64,000 nt of DNA from AG41 sp035943095 (GTDB lineage: Bacteria > Gemmatimonadota > Gemmatimonadetes > Gemmatimonadales > GWC2-71-9), in contig DASZCN010000037.1 in the NCBI GenBank assembly GCA_035943095.1, positions 1 to 64,000 of the forward strand, read 5' to 3'. The notes under the pieces are model-generated. The model saw nothing but the letters and a program-made list of their open reading frames with translations. It was not told where the DNA came from and did no database searches. Numbering within the stretch: the stretch's first letter is position 1; every line of letters begins with the position of its first letter. Positions 45,688 to 53,122 of this stretch are shown here, piece by piece. Both the position numbers and the translations under genes were made by a program.

Positions 45688-47864
45688 GATCGAAAATCGC
45701 GCACCAGGGCGGCGAGCTCGCCATCGGTCCAGGCGGTCTTGCCCGCGGCCGTGATCCTGAGACTCACGCGGTGTCCCGCGACGAGCACGGCGGGCTCGAG
45801 CGTGGCGGGCCCGCGCAGCTCGGGCAGCGCCCGGAGTAGCGCAAAGTACGCGTCACTGAAGGCCGCCACCGTCACCACGCGCAGTGAGTCGCCGTGCCCG
45901 ATGTCCGTCCACGTGCTGTCTCGCCAGGCGAACACCCGCCCGCCGACCCGTTGTGTCCGAGTCCCTCGCCGAGCATCAGGTACGGCGATCGAGTCCGCGG
46001 CGCCGGTCACGACGACGGCATCCAGGTTGACCGAGCTCGACAGCCGGCGTTCCTTCCGCGCGCGACCCACTGCCTGAGCGCCGGCCTGGTCGGCAGGCGC
46101 GGGCCGGGCGTTGAGAAGATCCGGTCGCTGCGCGACCACGCCGGGCTCCTGCACGAGATACGATGTGTACTCGGTGAGGATCCCATAGCGCAGGGCGAGT
46201 CGCTTCAACTCGGTCACGATCTCGGGGTTCGCGCCGTGTAGGCGGATCTCCCGCGACAGAGTGCCGGTCTTACGCGCCGCCCACAGCTGCTGCACGTACT
46301 CCGGGCCCGACTGCTCGTCCCCGAAGCGCGCGCCGGTCGCGAACCGCTCCTCGTGCCCGTTCCTCCGCCCAGTAACCGTGACAGACCTCTCCCCTCTCCC
46401 CTCTCCCCGATAGCGCCCAAAGACGACGAGCTCGTCTCCCCCGAACAGGTCCGGCAACCCTTCCGGCTGCAGGTCGTACAGCTCCACGCCATCCCCCTGG
46501 ATCGCGAGATCCGTGAGCACCGGTGAAGCGATCTTCGCCGCGAGCGCGCCCACCGCTTGCTCGATGTCCCCACCAGGCTGGATGTACTCGGTCACGCCGC
46601 GCGCCCGCTCGGTCAGTCGGTCGAGCAGGTACGTGTTCACGTCGTATCCGATCCCGAACGCAAAGACGCGGAACGCGCCCCGACCGCGCTCCGCCTGCCC
46701 GGCGATCTGCTCGGGGTCCGTCTCGCCGACGGTCGGCATGCCGTCCGTCAGGAAGACTATTACCCCGAGCGCGCCATCACGGGGTGGTTGGGCGAACGCC
46801 TCGGCGAGCGCGCCGGCGATGTTGGTGCCACCGTCGGTGTCGAGGCGACGCACCCAGTCCTGAGCGGCGCGGACGCTGTCCGGGGTCCCGGGCGTCCACC
46901 CGGCGGCGTAGCGACGCACGCCGTTCCCAAAGCTGATCACTCGGAACCGATCGCCGGATCGCAGGCCGCCGAGCAGCTGTACCAAGGCCGCACGCGCCTG
47001 ATCGAGTTTCTCCCCCGACATCGAGCCCGACACATCGAGTACCGCCACGAGGTCCCGCGACAGCGATGGCGTGGCGGTGGTACCTGCGCCCGGAGCGAGC
47101 AATAACATGAAAAAGCCGTCCTCGCCGACCGACTGACTCGTAATCAGCGACATGCCCACGAGACCGCGGGCCAGGGGCAGGAAAAGCTCGAAGTCCCCTC
47201 TGGCCGTCGTGTCGGCGAGCGCGATCTCGAGCCGATCACCATCGCGTCTCGACGTGACCCGGTGGGTGGGTGAATACGGGTCCCCGAACCGGCTGGCGCT
47301 GTCGACGGCGATCCGGAATCCGCGCGGTGCCGTCGCACCGGGGCCTGCGCCTGCGACGTAGCGGAACCGCCACGCGTCGCCCACGCGGTCGAGCATCTGC
47401 GTATAACGCAGCGTGATTTTCCGGGTCTCGCCCGCCGCGATGGGAAAGACCCTGGCGCGCAGGAGGCCGTGCCCGGCGAGCTCGATCAAAGCGGGGTCGC
47501 GCTTGCGACGCACGATCTCCTCGTAAATCGAGCGGGCTTGGGCGGCGTCCATGGGCTCGCCTTTGAGCTCGCGGTCGCCCTGCCAGAGCGAGAAATCGCT
47601 GAACGTCGCTTCGCCGGGAAGCGGATACAGATAGCTCGCCTCGTCGAAGAGGGCGCCGTCGTTCCGGAACCATTCCTCGACGCTCACGCGTGCCACTCGG
47701 CCCGTGACCGCCACCTGGACGGCGCTGCGAATCTTGACGATGCTGCCGCGGGGCATGGGGGTTGGAAGCGGCCGAACGGGCTCGATCCAACCTTGTCCAG
47801 CGGCGCGGCCGAGCGGCAGGAGAAGGAGGGCAAGCAGGGCGCGGACGTGAAGCGGCGAAGCCAT
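45684..47864 (-). CDS. Exported VIT and von Willebrand A domain protein
   Basis: 726 residues from the ATG that starts a signal peptide (LLALLLLPLGRAAGQ); a longer in-frame N-terminus is rejected. A VIT domain (about 40-170; VEEWFRNDGALFDEASYLYP, PMDAAQARSIYEEIV) is followed by a VWA domain with the MIDAS motif DVSGSMSG and later FLTDGMPTVGE. Near residue 614 is LDAVVVTGAADSIAV, close to segments in the anti-sigma factor. VIT/VWA proteins bind other proteins through metal; it may be the envelope sensor for the sigma factor it precedes. Confidence 0.88.
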   Translation of the reverse strand: MASPLHVRALLALLLLPLGRAAGQGWIEPVRPLPTPMPRGSIVKIRSAVQVAVTGRVARVSVEEWFRNDGALFDEASYLYPLPGEATFSDFSLWQGDRELKGEPMDAAQARSIYEEIVRRKRDPALIELAGHGLLRARVFPIAAGETRKITLRYTQMLDRVGDAWRFRYVAGAGPGATAPRGFRIAVDSASRFGDPYSPTHRVTSRRDGDRLEIALADTTARGDFELFLPLARGLVGMSLITSQSVGEDGFFMLLLAPGAGTTATPSLSRDLVAVLDVSGSMSGEKLDQARAALVQLLGGLRSGDRFRVISFGNGVRRYAAGWTPGTPDSVRAAQDWVRRLDTDGGTNIAGALAEAFAQPPRDGALGVIVFLTDGMPTVGETDPEQIAGQAERGRGAFRVFAFGIGYDVNTYLLDRLTERARGVTEYIQPGGDIEQAVGALAAKIASPVLTDLAIQGDGVELYDLQPEGLPDLFGGDELVVFGRYRGEGRGERSVTVTGRRNGHEERFATGARFGDEQSGPEYVQQLWAARKTGTLSREIRLHGANPEIVTELKRLALRYGILTEYTSYLVQEPGVVAQRPDLLNARPAPADQAGAQAVGRARKERRLSSSVNLDAVVVTGAADSIAVPDARRGTRTQRVGGRVFAWRDSTWTDIGHGDSLRVVTVAAFSDAYFALLRALPELRGPATLEPAVLVAGHRVSLRITAAGKTAWTDGELAALVRDFRS

Positions 47865-47879
47865 GGGGAGCGACTCCCG

Positions 47880-47900
47880 TGAGAGACGTGATGAGAGACG
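47880..47900. repeat. 12-bp-period direct repeat upstream of the VIT/VWA-sigma operon
   Basis: TGAGAGACG occurs at 47880-47888 and again at 47892-47900. On the minus strand this reads CGTCTCTCA twice, 16-36 nt before the operon start codon. CGTC is a common ECF -10 core, so these could be autoregulatory promoter elements; no clear AAC-type -35 was found. Confidence 0.35.
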
Positions 47901-48060
47901 CTTGGCCGGTGGCCGATTGCACACGTCCGGGAGGAAATGACGCGCGGGTCTGGTACGTCGTGGCGTGCGAAGGGGTTGCGGCGGGTGTGGGAGTGTGCCC
48001 ATCTTGGGTGCGCCGCAGCGCTCGCGGTGCAGGGTTGCCGCGCCTACTGGACGGGGAATC

Positions 48061-48396
48061 GTGCCGCGCTACACCTACCGCCGTCTGACGAAGCTACCCA
48101 GCACCGCCGACGAGCTACGCCGCCACACCGTGCTCAATCTTCCCGGCATGTTGCACGGCCTCAGCTTCGAGCACACGGTGATGGGGCCTGGCGCCGTCGC
48201 ACCGATCTCGGTCGAGGACGAAGCGGGGATTCTCATCTTCACGCTCGCCGGGCGCGGCATCATGTCGCTCGACGGCGATCGCATTGAGGTGTCGGCGAAC
48301 GATCTGGTCCATATCCCGGCGGGCGTTCCTTACGGCTTGCAAACGCTCGGTGGGACGGATTGGGTGTACGTGGTACTCCAAGCTCCGGCCGTCTGA
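48061..48396 (+). CDS. Small cupin-domain protein
   Basis: 111 residues from a GTG preceded by GGGGA. The conserved cupin barrel is visible in ILIFTLAGRGIMSLDGDRIEV and DLVHIPAGVPYGLQTLG. Only one clear His of the usual metal set remains (HIPAG), so metal binding is uncertain. It is convergent with the rhodanese/MBL gene, ending 1 nt from it. Function unknown, possibly ligand sensing. Confidence 0.8.
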   Translation: MPRYTYRRLTKLPSTADELRRHTVLNLPGMLHGLSFEHTVMGPGAVAPISVEDEAGILIFTLAGRGIMSLDGDRIEVSANDLVHIPAGVPYGLQTLGGTDWVYVVLQAPAV

Positions 48397-48397
48397 T

Positions 48398-49549
48398 TCA
48401 AGCCACCGCGCACTGGTTCGGTCCGAACTCCAGGATTTCCGCGTCGGTCTCCGACACGTCCGCCAGGCCCAGATTCGCTAGCTTGATCGTGCGGTAGCTC
48501 TCGGGCGGCGTGGTGGTGTGCGCGATCACCCATTTCCGGAAGGACTCGGGGTCTTGGATCGCGGCCGCCTCGTTGGTTGCAATGACCACGTCGAAACGAG
48601 CGCCGATGCTGCGGTCCGCCCGCCGCTCCCGCTCGCCCGTGTAGTGTGCGGGCAGCACGACGAGGTCTCCCGGCCACTCCGACCGCACACGCTCGAGGCT
48701 CTCCCACAGTCGTGCCGCCCAGGCGTCGCGCTGGCCTCCGAGGTCAGGCCGTCCGACCGACTGTACGAACAGGAAGTCGCCGGTGAGCGCCAGCGCCTCG
48801 TCGGCCACGAGGGCGAGGCTGCCGAGCGTGTGGCCCGGGACATGGACGGCGCGGAGCGTGGCGCGCCCGAAGGCGACGGTGTCGCCATCTGTGAGCGGCT
48901 GATAAGCGATGCGCCCTTCCGCTCCGTCGTACGGCGAACGGGCGTCCTCTGGATGGATGAAGTATGGAACCTGCCACCGGGCGGCAGCCGCGCGGGCGCC
49001 GCTCAAGTAGTCGGCGTGCATGTGCGTGTCGATCACGGCGGCGGCCGTCGCGCCGGCCTCCTTGAGCAGCACGTCGTAGGCGTCCACATGGCGGCCCGGG
49101 TCCACGACGACGGCATCTCCATCGCTCACTAAGAGGTACGACAGCGCACCCTTGCCGACCCGATCGATCTGGATCACTCGCTCGAGTGCTGTGGTCGGAG
49201 ACAGTGAGCGGGGCAGATAAACCGTTTCCCAGGCGGCCATGCCCCCCGCTACGGAATAGGCCTCGAACCCGCGCTGCCGCAGGAACTGCGTCGCCGGCCT
49301 GCTCGAGTTACCGTGCCCGCAGATCACCGCGACCGGAGCGTCCGGGTCGAGGCGCAGCGGCTCGAGCGTAGCGAGCCGATACATTTCCGACGCTGGAACG
49401 GCGCGGAAGTCGAGCGTCGCGCCGAAGGTGACGCGCCCCTGCGCGACGCGCTCGGGCGCCCGAACGTCGAGCAGCTGAACCCGCTCACCGGCGTCGAGGC
49501 GGCGCGCGAGCTCGGGCGCGGCGATGTGAGGCACGGCGGTATCCGACAT
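48398..49549 (-). CDS. Rhodanese / metallo-beta-lactamase fusion (persulfide dioxygenase-like)
   Basis: 383 residues from the ATG at 49549. An N-terminal rhodanese domain (about 8-110) carries the active Cys in VICGHGNSSR. The C-terminal metallo-beta-lactamase domain has the metal motif THMHADYLSG, then VPGHTLGSLALV, LTGDFLFVQSVGRPDL and LPAHYTGE, as in ETHE1-type persulfide dioxygenases and glyoxalase II. Fusion proteins of this kind oxidise glutathione or other persulfides to sulfite during sulfide detoxification. The rhodanese-first order is the reverse of CstB. Confidence 0.88.
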   Translation of the reverse strand: MSDTAVPHIAAPELARRLDAGERVQLLDVRAPERVAQGRVTFGATLDFRAVPASEMYRLATLEPLRLDPDAPVAVICGHGNSSRPATQFLRQRGFEAYSVAGGMAAWETVYLPRSLSPTTALERVIQIDRVGKGALSYLLVSDGDAVVVDPGRHVDAYDVLLKEAGATAAAVIDTHMHADYLSGARAAAARWQVPYFIHPEDARSPYDGAEGRIAYQPLTDGDTVAFGRATLRAVHVPGHTLGSLALVADEALALTGDFLFVQSVGRPDLGGQRDAWAARLWESLERVRSEWPGDLVVLPAHYTGERERRADRSIGARFDVVIATNEAAAIQDPESFRKWVIAHTTTPPESYRTIKLANLGLADVSETDAEILEFGPNQCAVA

Positions 49550-49635
49550 GGGTTTGGAGTGTCGTCGGGGTGAGGCTAAAACGCAACGCCCGGTGCGAGT
49601 CCCGAGGACTCCCGTTTTGTAGGCACGCGAATATA

Positions 49636-49653
49636 TTGTGAACGCGTTCACAA
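49636..49653. promoter_or_regulatory. Perfect 18-bp palindrome, CRP/FNR-type operator
   Basis: TTGTGAACGCGTTCACAA is a perfect inverted repeat and contains TGTGA-N6-TCACA, the CRP consensus. It lies between the divergent persulfide-dioxygenase and cupredoxin genes. A -10-like TATATT (49632-49637) overlaps its left edge, which would favour repression of the rightward gene; activation of the leftward gene is also possible. Confidence 0.7.
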
Positions 49654-49690
49654 GCACGTACCGTCATCGTACCGGAGGAGGAGTTCTGCA

Positions 49691-50188
49691 ATGCGGTTGA
49701 CCCTGCTCACCACGCTCGTCGCGTTCGGCGCCATCGCCTGCGGCAGCGAGAAGAAGCCTGCGACCGCGCAGGCGGAAGCTGCGACCCCCACCCCCGCGCC
49801 CGCGGCATCCCCGGCGCCCGCTTCCGCGGCGCCCGCGGCCGAACCGGCCGGGTCCGTCGTCGAAGTCAAGATGACGGGTGATGGCACGACCAAGGCGGCA
49901 TTCGAGCCGGCCACGCTCACCATCAAGGCCGGCACGACCGTCCGGTTCATCAACGTCTCGGGTGGTCCGCACAACATCGCGTTCTTTAGCGATTCGATCC
50001 CGAAGGGCGGTGCCGAGGCTCTGAAGAAGGGGATGGCCAACGCGATGAGCGACCTGACAGGACCCTTTCTCACGCAGCCCAACGAGAAGTACGATATCTC
50101 GTTTGCTGGAGCGCCGGCGGGGACGTACAAGGGTTACTGCATGCCGCACGTCGCGTTCAACATGAAGATCACGATCAAGGTGCAGTAG
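49691..50188 (+). CDS. Plastocyanin-like cupredoxin lipoprotein
   Basis: 165 residues behind a strong GGAGGAGGAG site. The lipobox is GAIAC (Cys17), followed by an Ala/Pro-rich linker to about residue 54. Copper ligands are H94 (GGPHNIAFF), C150, H153 and M158 (YCMPHVAFNM), the plastocyanin C-x2-H-x4-M spacing. It resembles auracyanin-like carriers known to accept electrons from alternative complex III. Its regulation probably involves the palindrome 37 bp upstream. Confidence 0.92.
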   Translation: MRLTLLTTLVAFGAIACGSEKKPATAQAEAATPTPAPAASPAPASAAPAAEPAGSVVEVKMTGDGTTKAAFEPATLTIKAGTTVRFINVSGGPHNIAFFSDSIPKGGAEALKKGMANAMSDLTGPFLTQPNEKYDISFAGAPAGTYKGYCMPHVAFNMKITIKVQ

Positions 50189-50210
50189 CAGCACCGATCG
50201 TCCCGAACCG

Positions 50211-50238
50211 AAACGGCCCCGGGGTTCTGGGGCCGTTT
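50211..50238 (+). terminator. Terminator hairpin after the cupredoxin gene
   Basis: AAACGGCCCC (50211-50220) pairs with GGGGCCGTTT (50229-50238) around an 8-nt loop. The last three T belong to the stem and only GACTTT follows, so it is a strong hairpin with a short U-tract. Confidence 0.6.
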
Positions 50239-50260
50239 GACTTTCGGGGTAGGGCCCGGG

Positions 50261-53122
50261 ATGTTCTCCCGTTCGAGGCATTCCGTGTCGGCCTTCTTCG
50301 AACGTCTGCGTGCGGCCCTGGCCCCGGACTACGAGCTGCTGCGCGAACTGGCGAGCGGCGGCATGGGGACGGTGTACCTCGTGCGCGACGTGGCGCTCGA
50401 CTGCTCAAGAGCCGTGAAGGTGTTGCGGCCGGAGCTTTGGACTGCCGAAGCGTCCCGGCAGTTCGTCCAGGAAGCGCGTATACTCGCCGACCTAAGACAC
50501 CCGAACATCGTAGCCGTTCATACGGTCCAGGCGAAGGATGGCCTGGACTTTTACGTGATGGATTACCTGGAGGGGGAGACCCTTCAAGCGCACCGCGAAC
50601 GGCACGGGCGCCTGTCCAAGGACGACGCCCGCAAGCTCGGCCGCGACTTGTTGGCAGCGCTCAGCAAGGCTCATCGGAAGGGTGTCATCCATCGGGACGT
50701 GAAGCCTGCCAACGTCTTCCTTGGCGAGGATGGGGCGGTGCTGACTGATTTCGGCATCGCCCTCCGTCTCACCGATCAGCAGCGATCCGATCCGAACATC
50801 CTGCGCGGCACGGCCGCGTACATGGCGCCTGAGCAGTTCGCCGGGGTGGAAGCCGACGCGCGCACGGATATCTACGCAGCCGGGATGGTGATCTACGAGG
50901 CCTTCACGGGTATCCGTTGGGAAAAGAGCTCGCCGAGAGACGGAAACTGGTCGGGCGCACGGTGGCTGGTCGCGCGCGTCCTGCGTCGTAGTCTTGCGCT
51001 GAAGCCCGGGGATCGCTGGCCCGATGCGGGGTCATTCCGTCGCGCGCTCTGGCGAACGCGCGTATGGCCGTATCGGTTTCGAACGCTGCTCCTGACGCTC
51101 GCCGGATTGGTTGCGGGCACGATCGGGACCGCTTGGCTCGTCCACCGGGGCCAGGAGGGCTTGTGGCCGTTCGGTCCGTCCGCATCGGTGGAGCTGTATG
51201 TCCGCCCGTTCGATCCTACGGGCACGAGCGGCAGGGCTATCACGGCGGGCGTCGCGGACGCCCTGGTCCGAAAACTGAGGGGATATCCCGACTTCTCGGT
51301 TCACGGACCGGAGGCGCCGCCGTTGTTCCGCCGAAACGCCGCGTTGGTCCTCGCGGGAACGGTGAGTGAGGCTAGGGAGTCCCTCCTCGCGGAAGTCCGT
51401 ATTCAGGCGACGAGAGGCGGTCAGGCGAGCGTGATCATCGTCGCGGGGGAGTCTCGTCACCTCGAAGCGTTTGTCGACGCTCTCGAGCTGGCCGTCGTGC
51501 GGCTGATCTGGAATCGCCAGAATCCACTGGACTCTTCGCTCCCGACCGGAGCTCTGCCGCGGTCGGCGGTGGGGCTGGCGGCATGGCTTGCGGCCGAGCG
51601 GTTATTCGCAGACGCGCGTTGGGGACAAGCCGACTCGGCGTACACCGCGGCGGAGGCGACTGACAGCACGTGTTGGCTGTGCTATTGGCGGCACCGCGAG
51701 GTACAACAATGGCTCGGTCAGGACCCCGATCCGGACCTTGCGGCGCGGTACCTGCCCCATCTCGAGTCTTTTCCCGTCCGCTACCAGAGCCTGATGCGCG
51801 CCGTCGAGCTCCCTCTGCGAGCGCGCCTCGATTCGCTGCGCGCCACGACACGGGAGTCGCGTGACTTCTTCCCAGCATGGTTCCAATTGGCCGACGAGTT
51901 GTACCATCGCGGCCCGCTCGTAGGGTTCTCCCGCGCGGACGCGGTTGAGGCGTTCCAAATGGCGGCGCGTCTACGCCCGGCGTTCGGCCCGACCTTGGAG
52001 CACCTGGCGTGGGCGCTGACGGCGGAGGGCGATTCCTCCGGCGCCTGGGCCGCGTGGTCACAACTCAAGGCACTCGGGGAGCCGAGCGATCCGTTCACAC
52101 TGGCCATTCGGGCACTGTTGCGCGTTGGCTATGCATCTCGATTCCTTGATTCCGCCGCCGCAGGCGAGGTCCTCCGCCGAGCATTAGGGAAGTCCCAGAT
52201 CCAGCATTTCGAGCAGCTCGCCGCCGGACCCCGCTACCTCGCGACGTTCGACGCGCCCGACGGGGCCGTCTCCATGGGGATGCTGTTTGCGAAGTCAAAG
52301 GATCGCGTGCTCCAGCGCTCGGGGCTCATCGCCGCTGCGCTAGGGAACGTTTCAAGTGGGCAACTCGGGCAAGCACGGGTCGAGTTCGCGCGCCTGGATG
52401 ATCGCTTCGACGTGCCGGACCTGGGGCTGATGGAACCGGAGCTCGATGGAGTCCTCATGCTCCTCGGCCGGGAGCCATCCCCGGCGCTCGAGGATTGGCC
52501 CGATGTCGCTCAGGCCCTCGGACGGTACGCGGACACGAGAGCGAATCCTGGGGTGCGGCGCCGAGCGGCCTGGATCCTGGTGCTGGCGGCCCGACGGTTG
52601 GGTGGAGTGGACACGGCGCAGTACCGCCCGGTGTTGGCGGAAGAGCCGGCTCCGAGACCGCTCGGTCGGTTGCTCGCGGCAGATGGCCTGGCGCGGCGCG
52701 GGCACTACCGCGATGCGCTGGTCGCTACCGACACTCTAGGAGAACTCGAAGCCCCCGCGTTGTCGGGACCGGTGCCGGTCGATCCGTTTTACCGGACCGT
52801 TCTCCATGTGCTGCGCGCGGAGTGGTTGCGATCGGCGGGCGAGTCTGACGACGCCGCGCGGGAGCTGGTTTGGTACCAGAACAACGATGTCTCGGGGTTA
52901 CCCACGCGCGATCCTCAGGTGGCCGATGTCGACTGGGCGTTCGGAACGTTCGCCCGTTGGTGGCGCGCGCCCTTGCTGGAGCAAGAGGACAGGCGCGAAG
53001 AGGCGTGTCGTGCATATCGTGACGTTGCCCGGCTCTGGTCGCGGGGTGATCCGCCCTTCCGCGCCCGGGCCGACAGCGCCGCCCGTCGTCTGGTGAGGCT
53101 CCATTGCAAGGAGGCTGCGTGA
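50261..53122 (+). CDS. Transmembrane Ser/Thr protein kinase with C-terminal repeat region (pair 1)
   Basis: 953 residues from ATG 50261; an in-frame TTG eight codons earlier falls in the terminator. The kinase domain (about 24-265) has ASGGMGTVYLV, Lys53 in AVKVL, HRDVKPANV, LTDFGIAL and AYMAPEQF, so it should be active. One membrane helix follows (LLLTLAGLVAGTIGTAWLV, about 280-300). The rest is helical, TPR-like and enzyme-free (ADSAYTAAEATDSTCWLCYW). Its stop overlaps the regulator gene (GTGA), an AfsK-AfsR-like arrangement in which the kinase may phosphorylate that regulator. Confidence 0.92.
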   Translation: MFSRSRHSVSAFFERLRAALAPDYELLRELASGGMGTVYLVRDVALDCSRAVKVLRPELWTAEASRQFVQEARILADLRHPNIVAVHTVQAKDGLDFYVMDYLEGETLQAHRERHGRLSKDDARKLGRDLLAALSKAHRKGVIHRDVKPANVFLGEDGAVLTDFGIALRLTDQQRSDPNILRGTAAYMAPEQFAGVEADARTDIYAAGMVIYEAFTGIRWEKSSPRDGNWSGARWLVARVLRRSLALKPGDRWPDAGSFRRALWRTRVWPYRFRTLLLTLAGLVAGTIGTAWLVHRGQEGLWPFGPSASVELYVRPFDPTGTSGRAITAGVADALVRKLRGYPDFSVHGPEAPPLFRRNAALVLAGTVSEARESLLAEVRIQATRGGQASVIIVAGESRHLEAFVDALELAVVRLIWNRQNPLDSSLPTGALPRSAVGLAAWLAAERLFADARWGQADSAYTAAEATDSTCWLCYWRHREVQQWLGQDPDPDLAARYLPHLESFPVRYQSLMRAVELPLRARLDSLRATTRESRDFFPAWFQLADELYHRGPLVGFSRADAVEAFQMAARLRPAFGPTLEHLAWALTAEGDSSGAWAAWSQLKALGEPSDPFTLAIRALLRVGYASRFLDSAAAGEVLRRALGKSQIQHFEQLAAGPRYLATFDAPDGAVSMGMLFAKSKDRVLQRSGLIAAALGNVSSGQLGQARVEFARLDDRFDVPDLGLMEPELDGVLMLLGREPSPALEDWPDVAQALGRYADTRANPGVRRRAAWILVLAARRLGGVDTAQYRPVLAEEPAPRPLGRLLAADGLARRGHYRDALVATDTLGELEAPALSGPVPVDPFYRTVLHVLRAEWLRSAGESDDAARELVWYQNNDVSGLPTRDPQVADVDWAFGTFARWWRAPLLEQEDRREEACRAYRDVARLWSRGDPPFRARADSAARRLVRLHCKEAA

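Noticed and set aside
48001..48060. Upstream in-frame extension of the cupin gene
   Set aside because: The added residues are Cys/Arg-rich without fold; GTG 48061 has a GGGGA site and begins the cupin domain.
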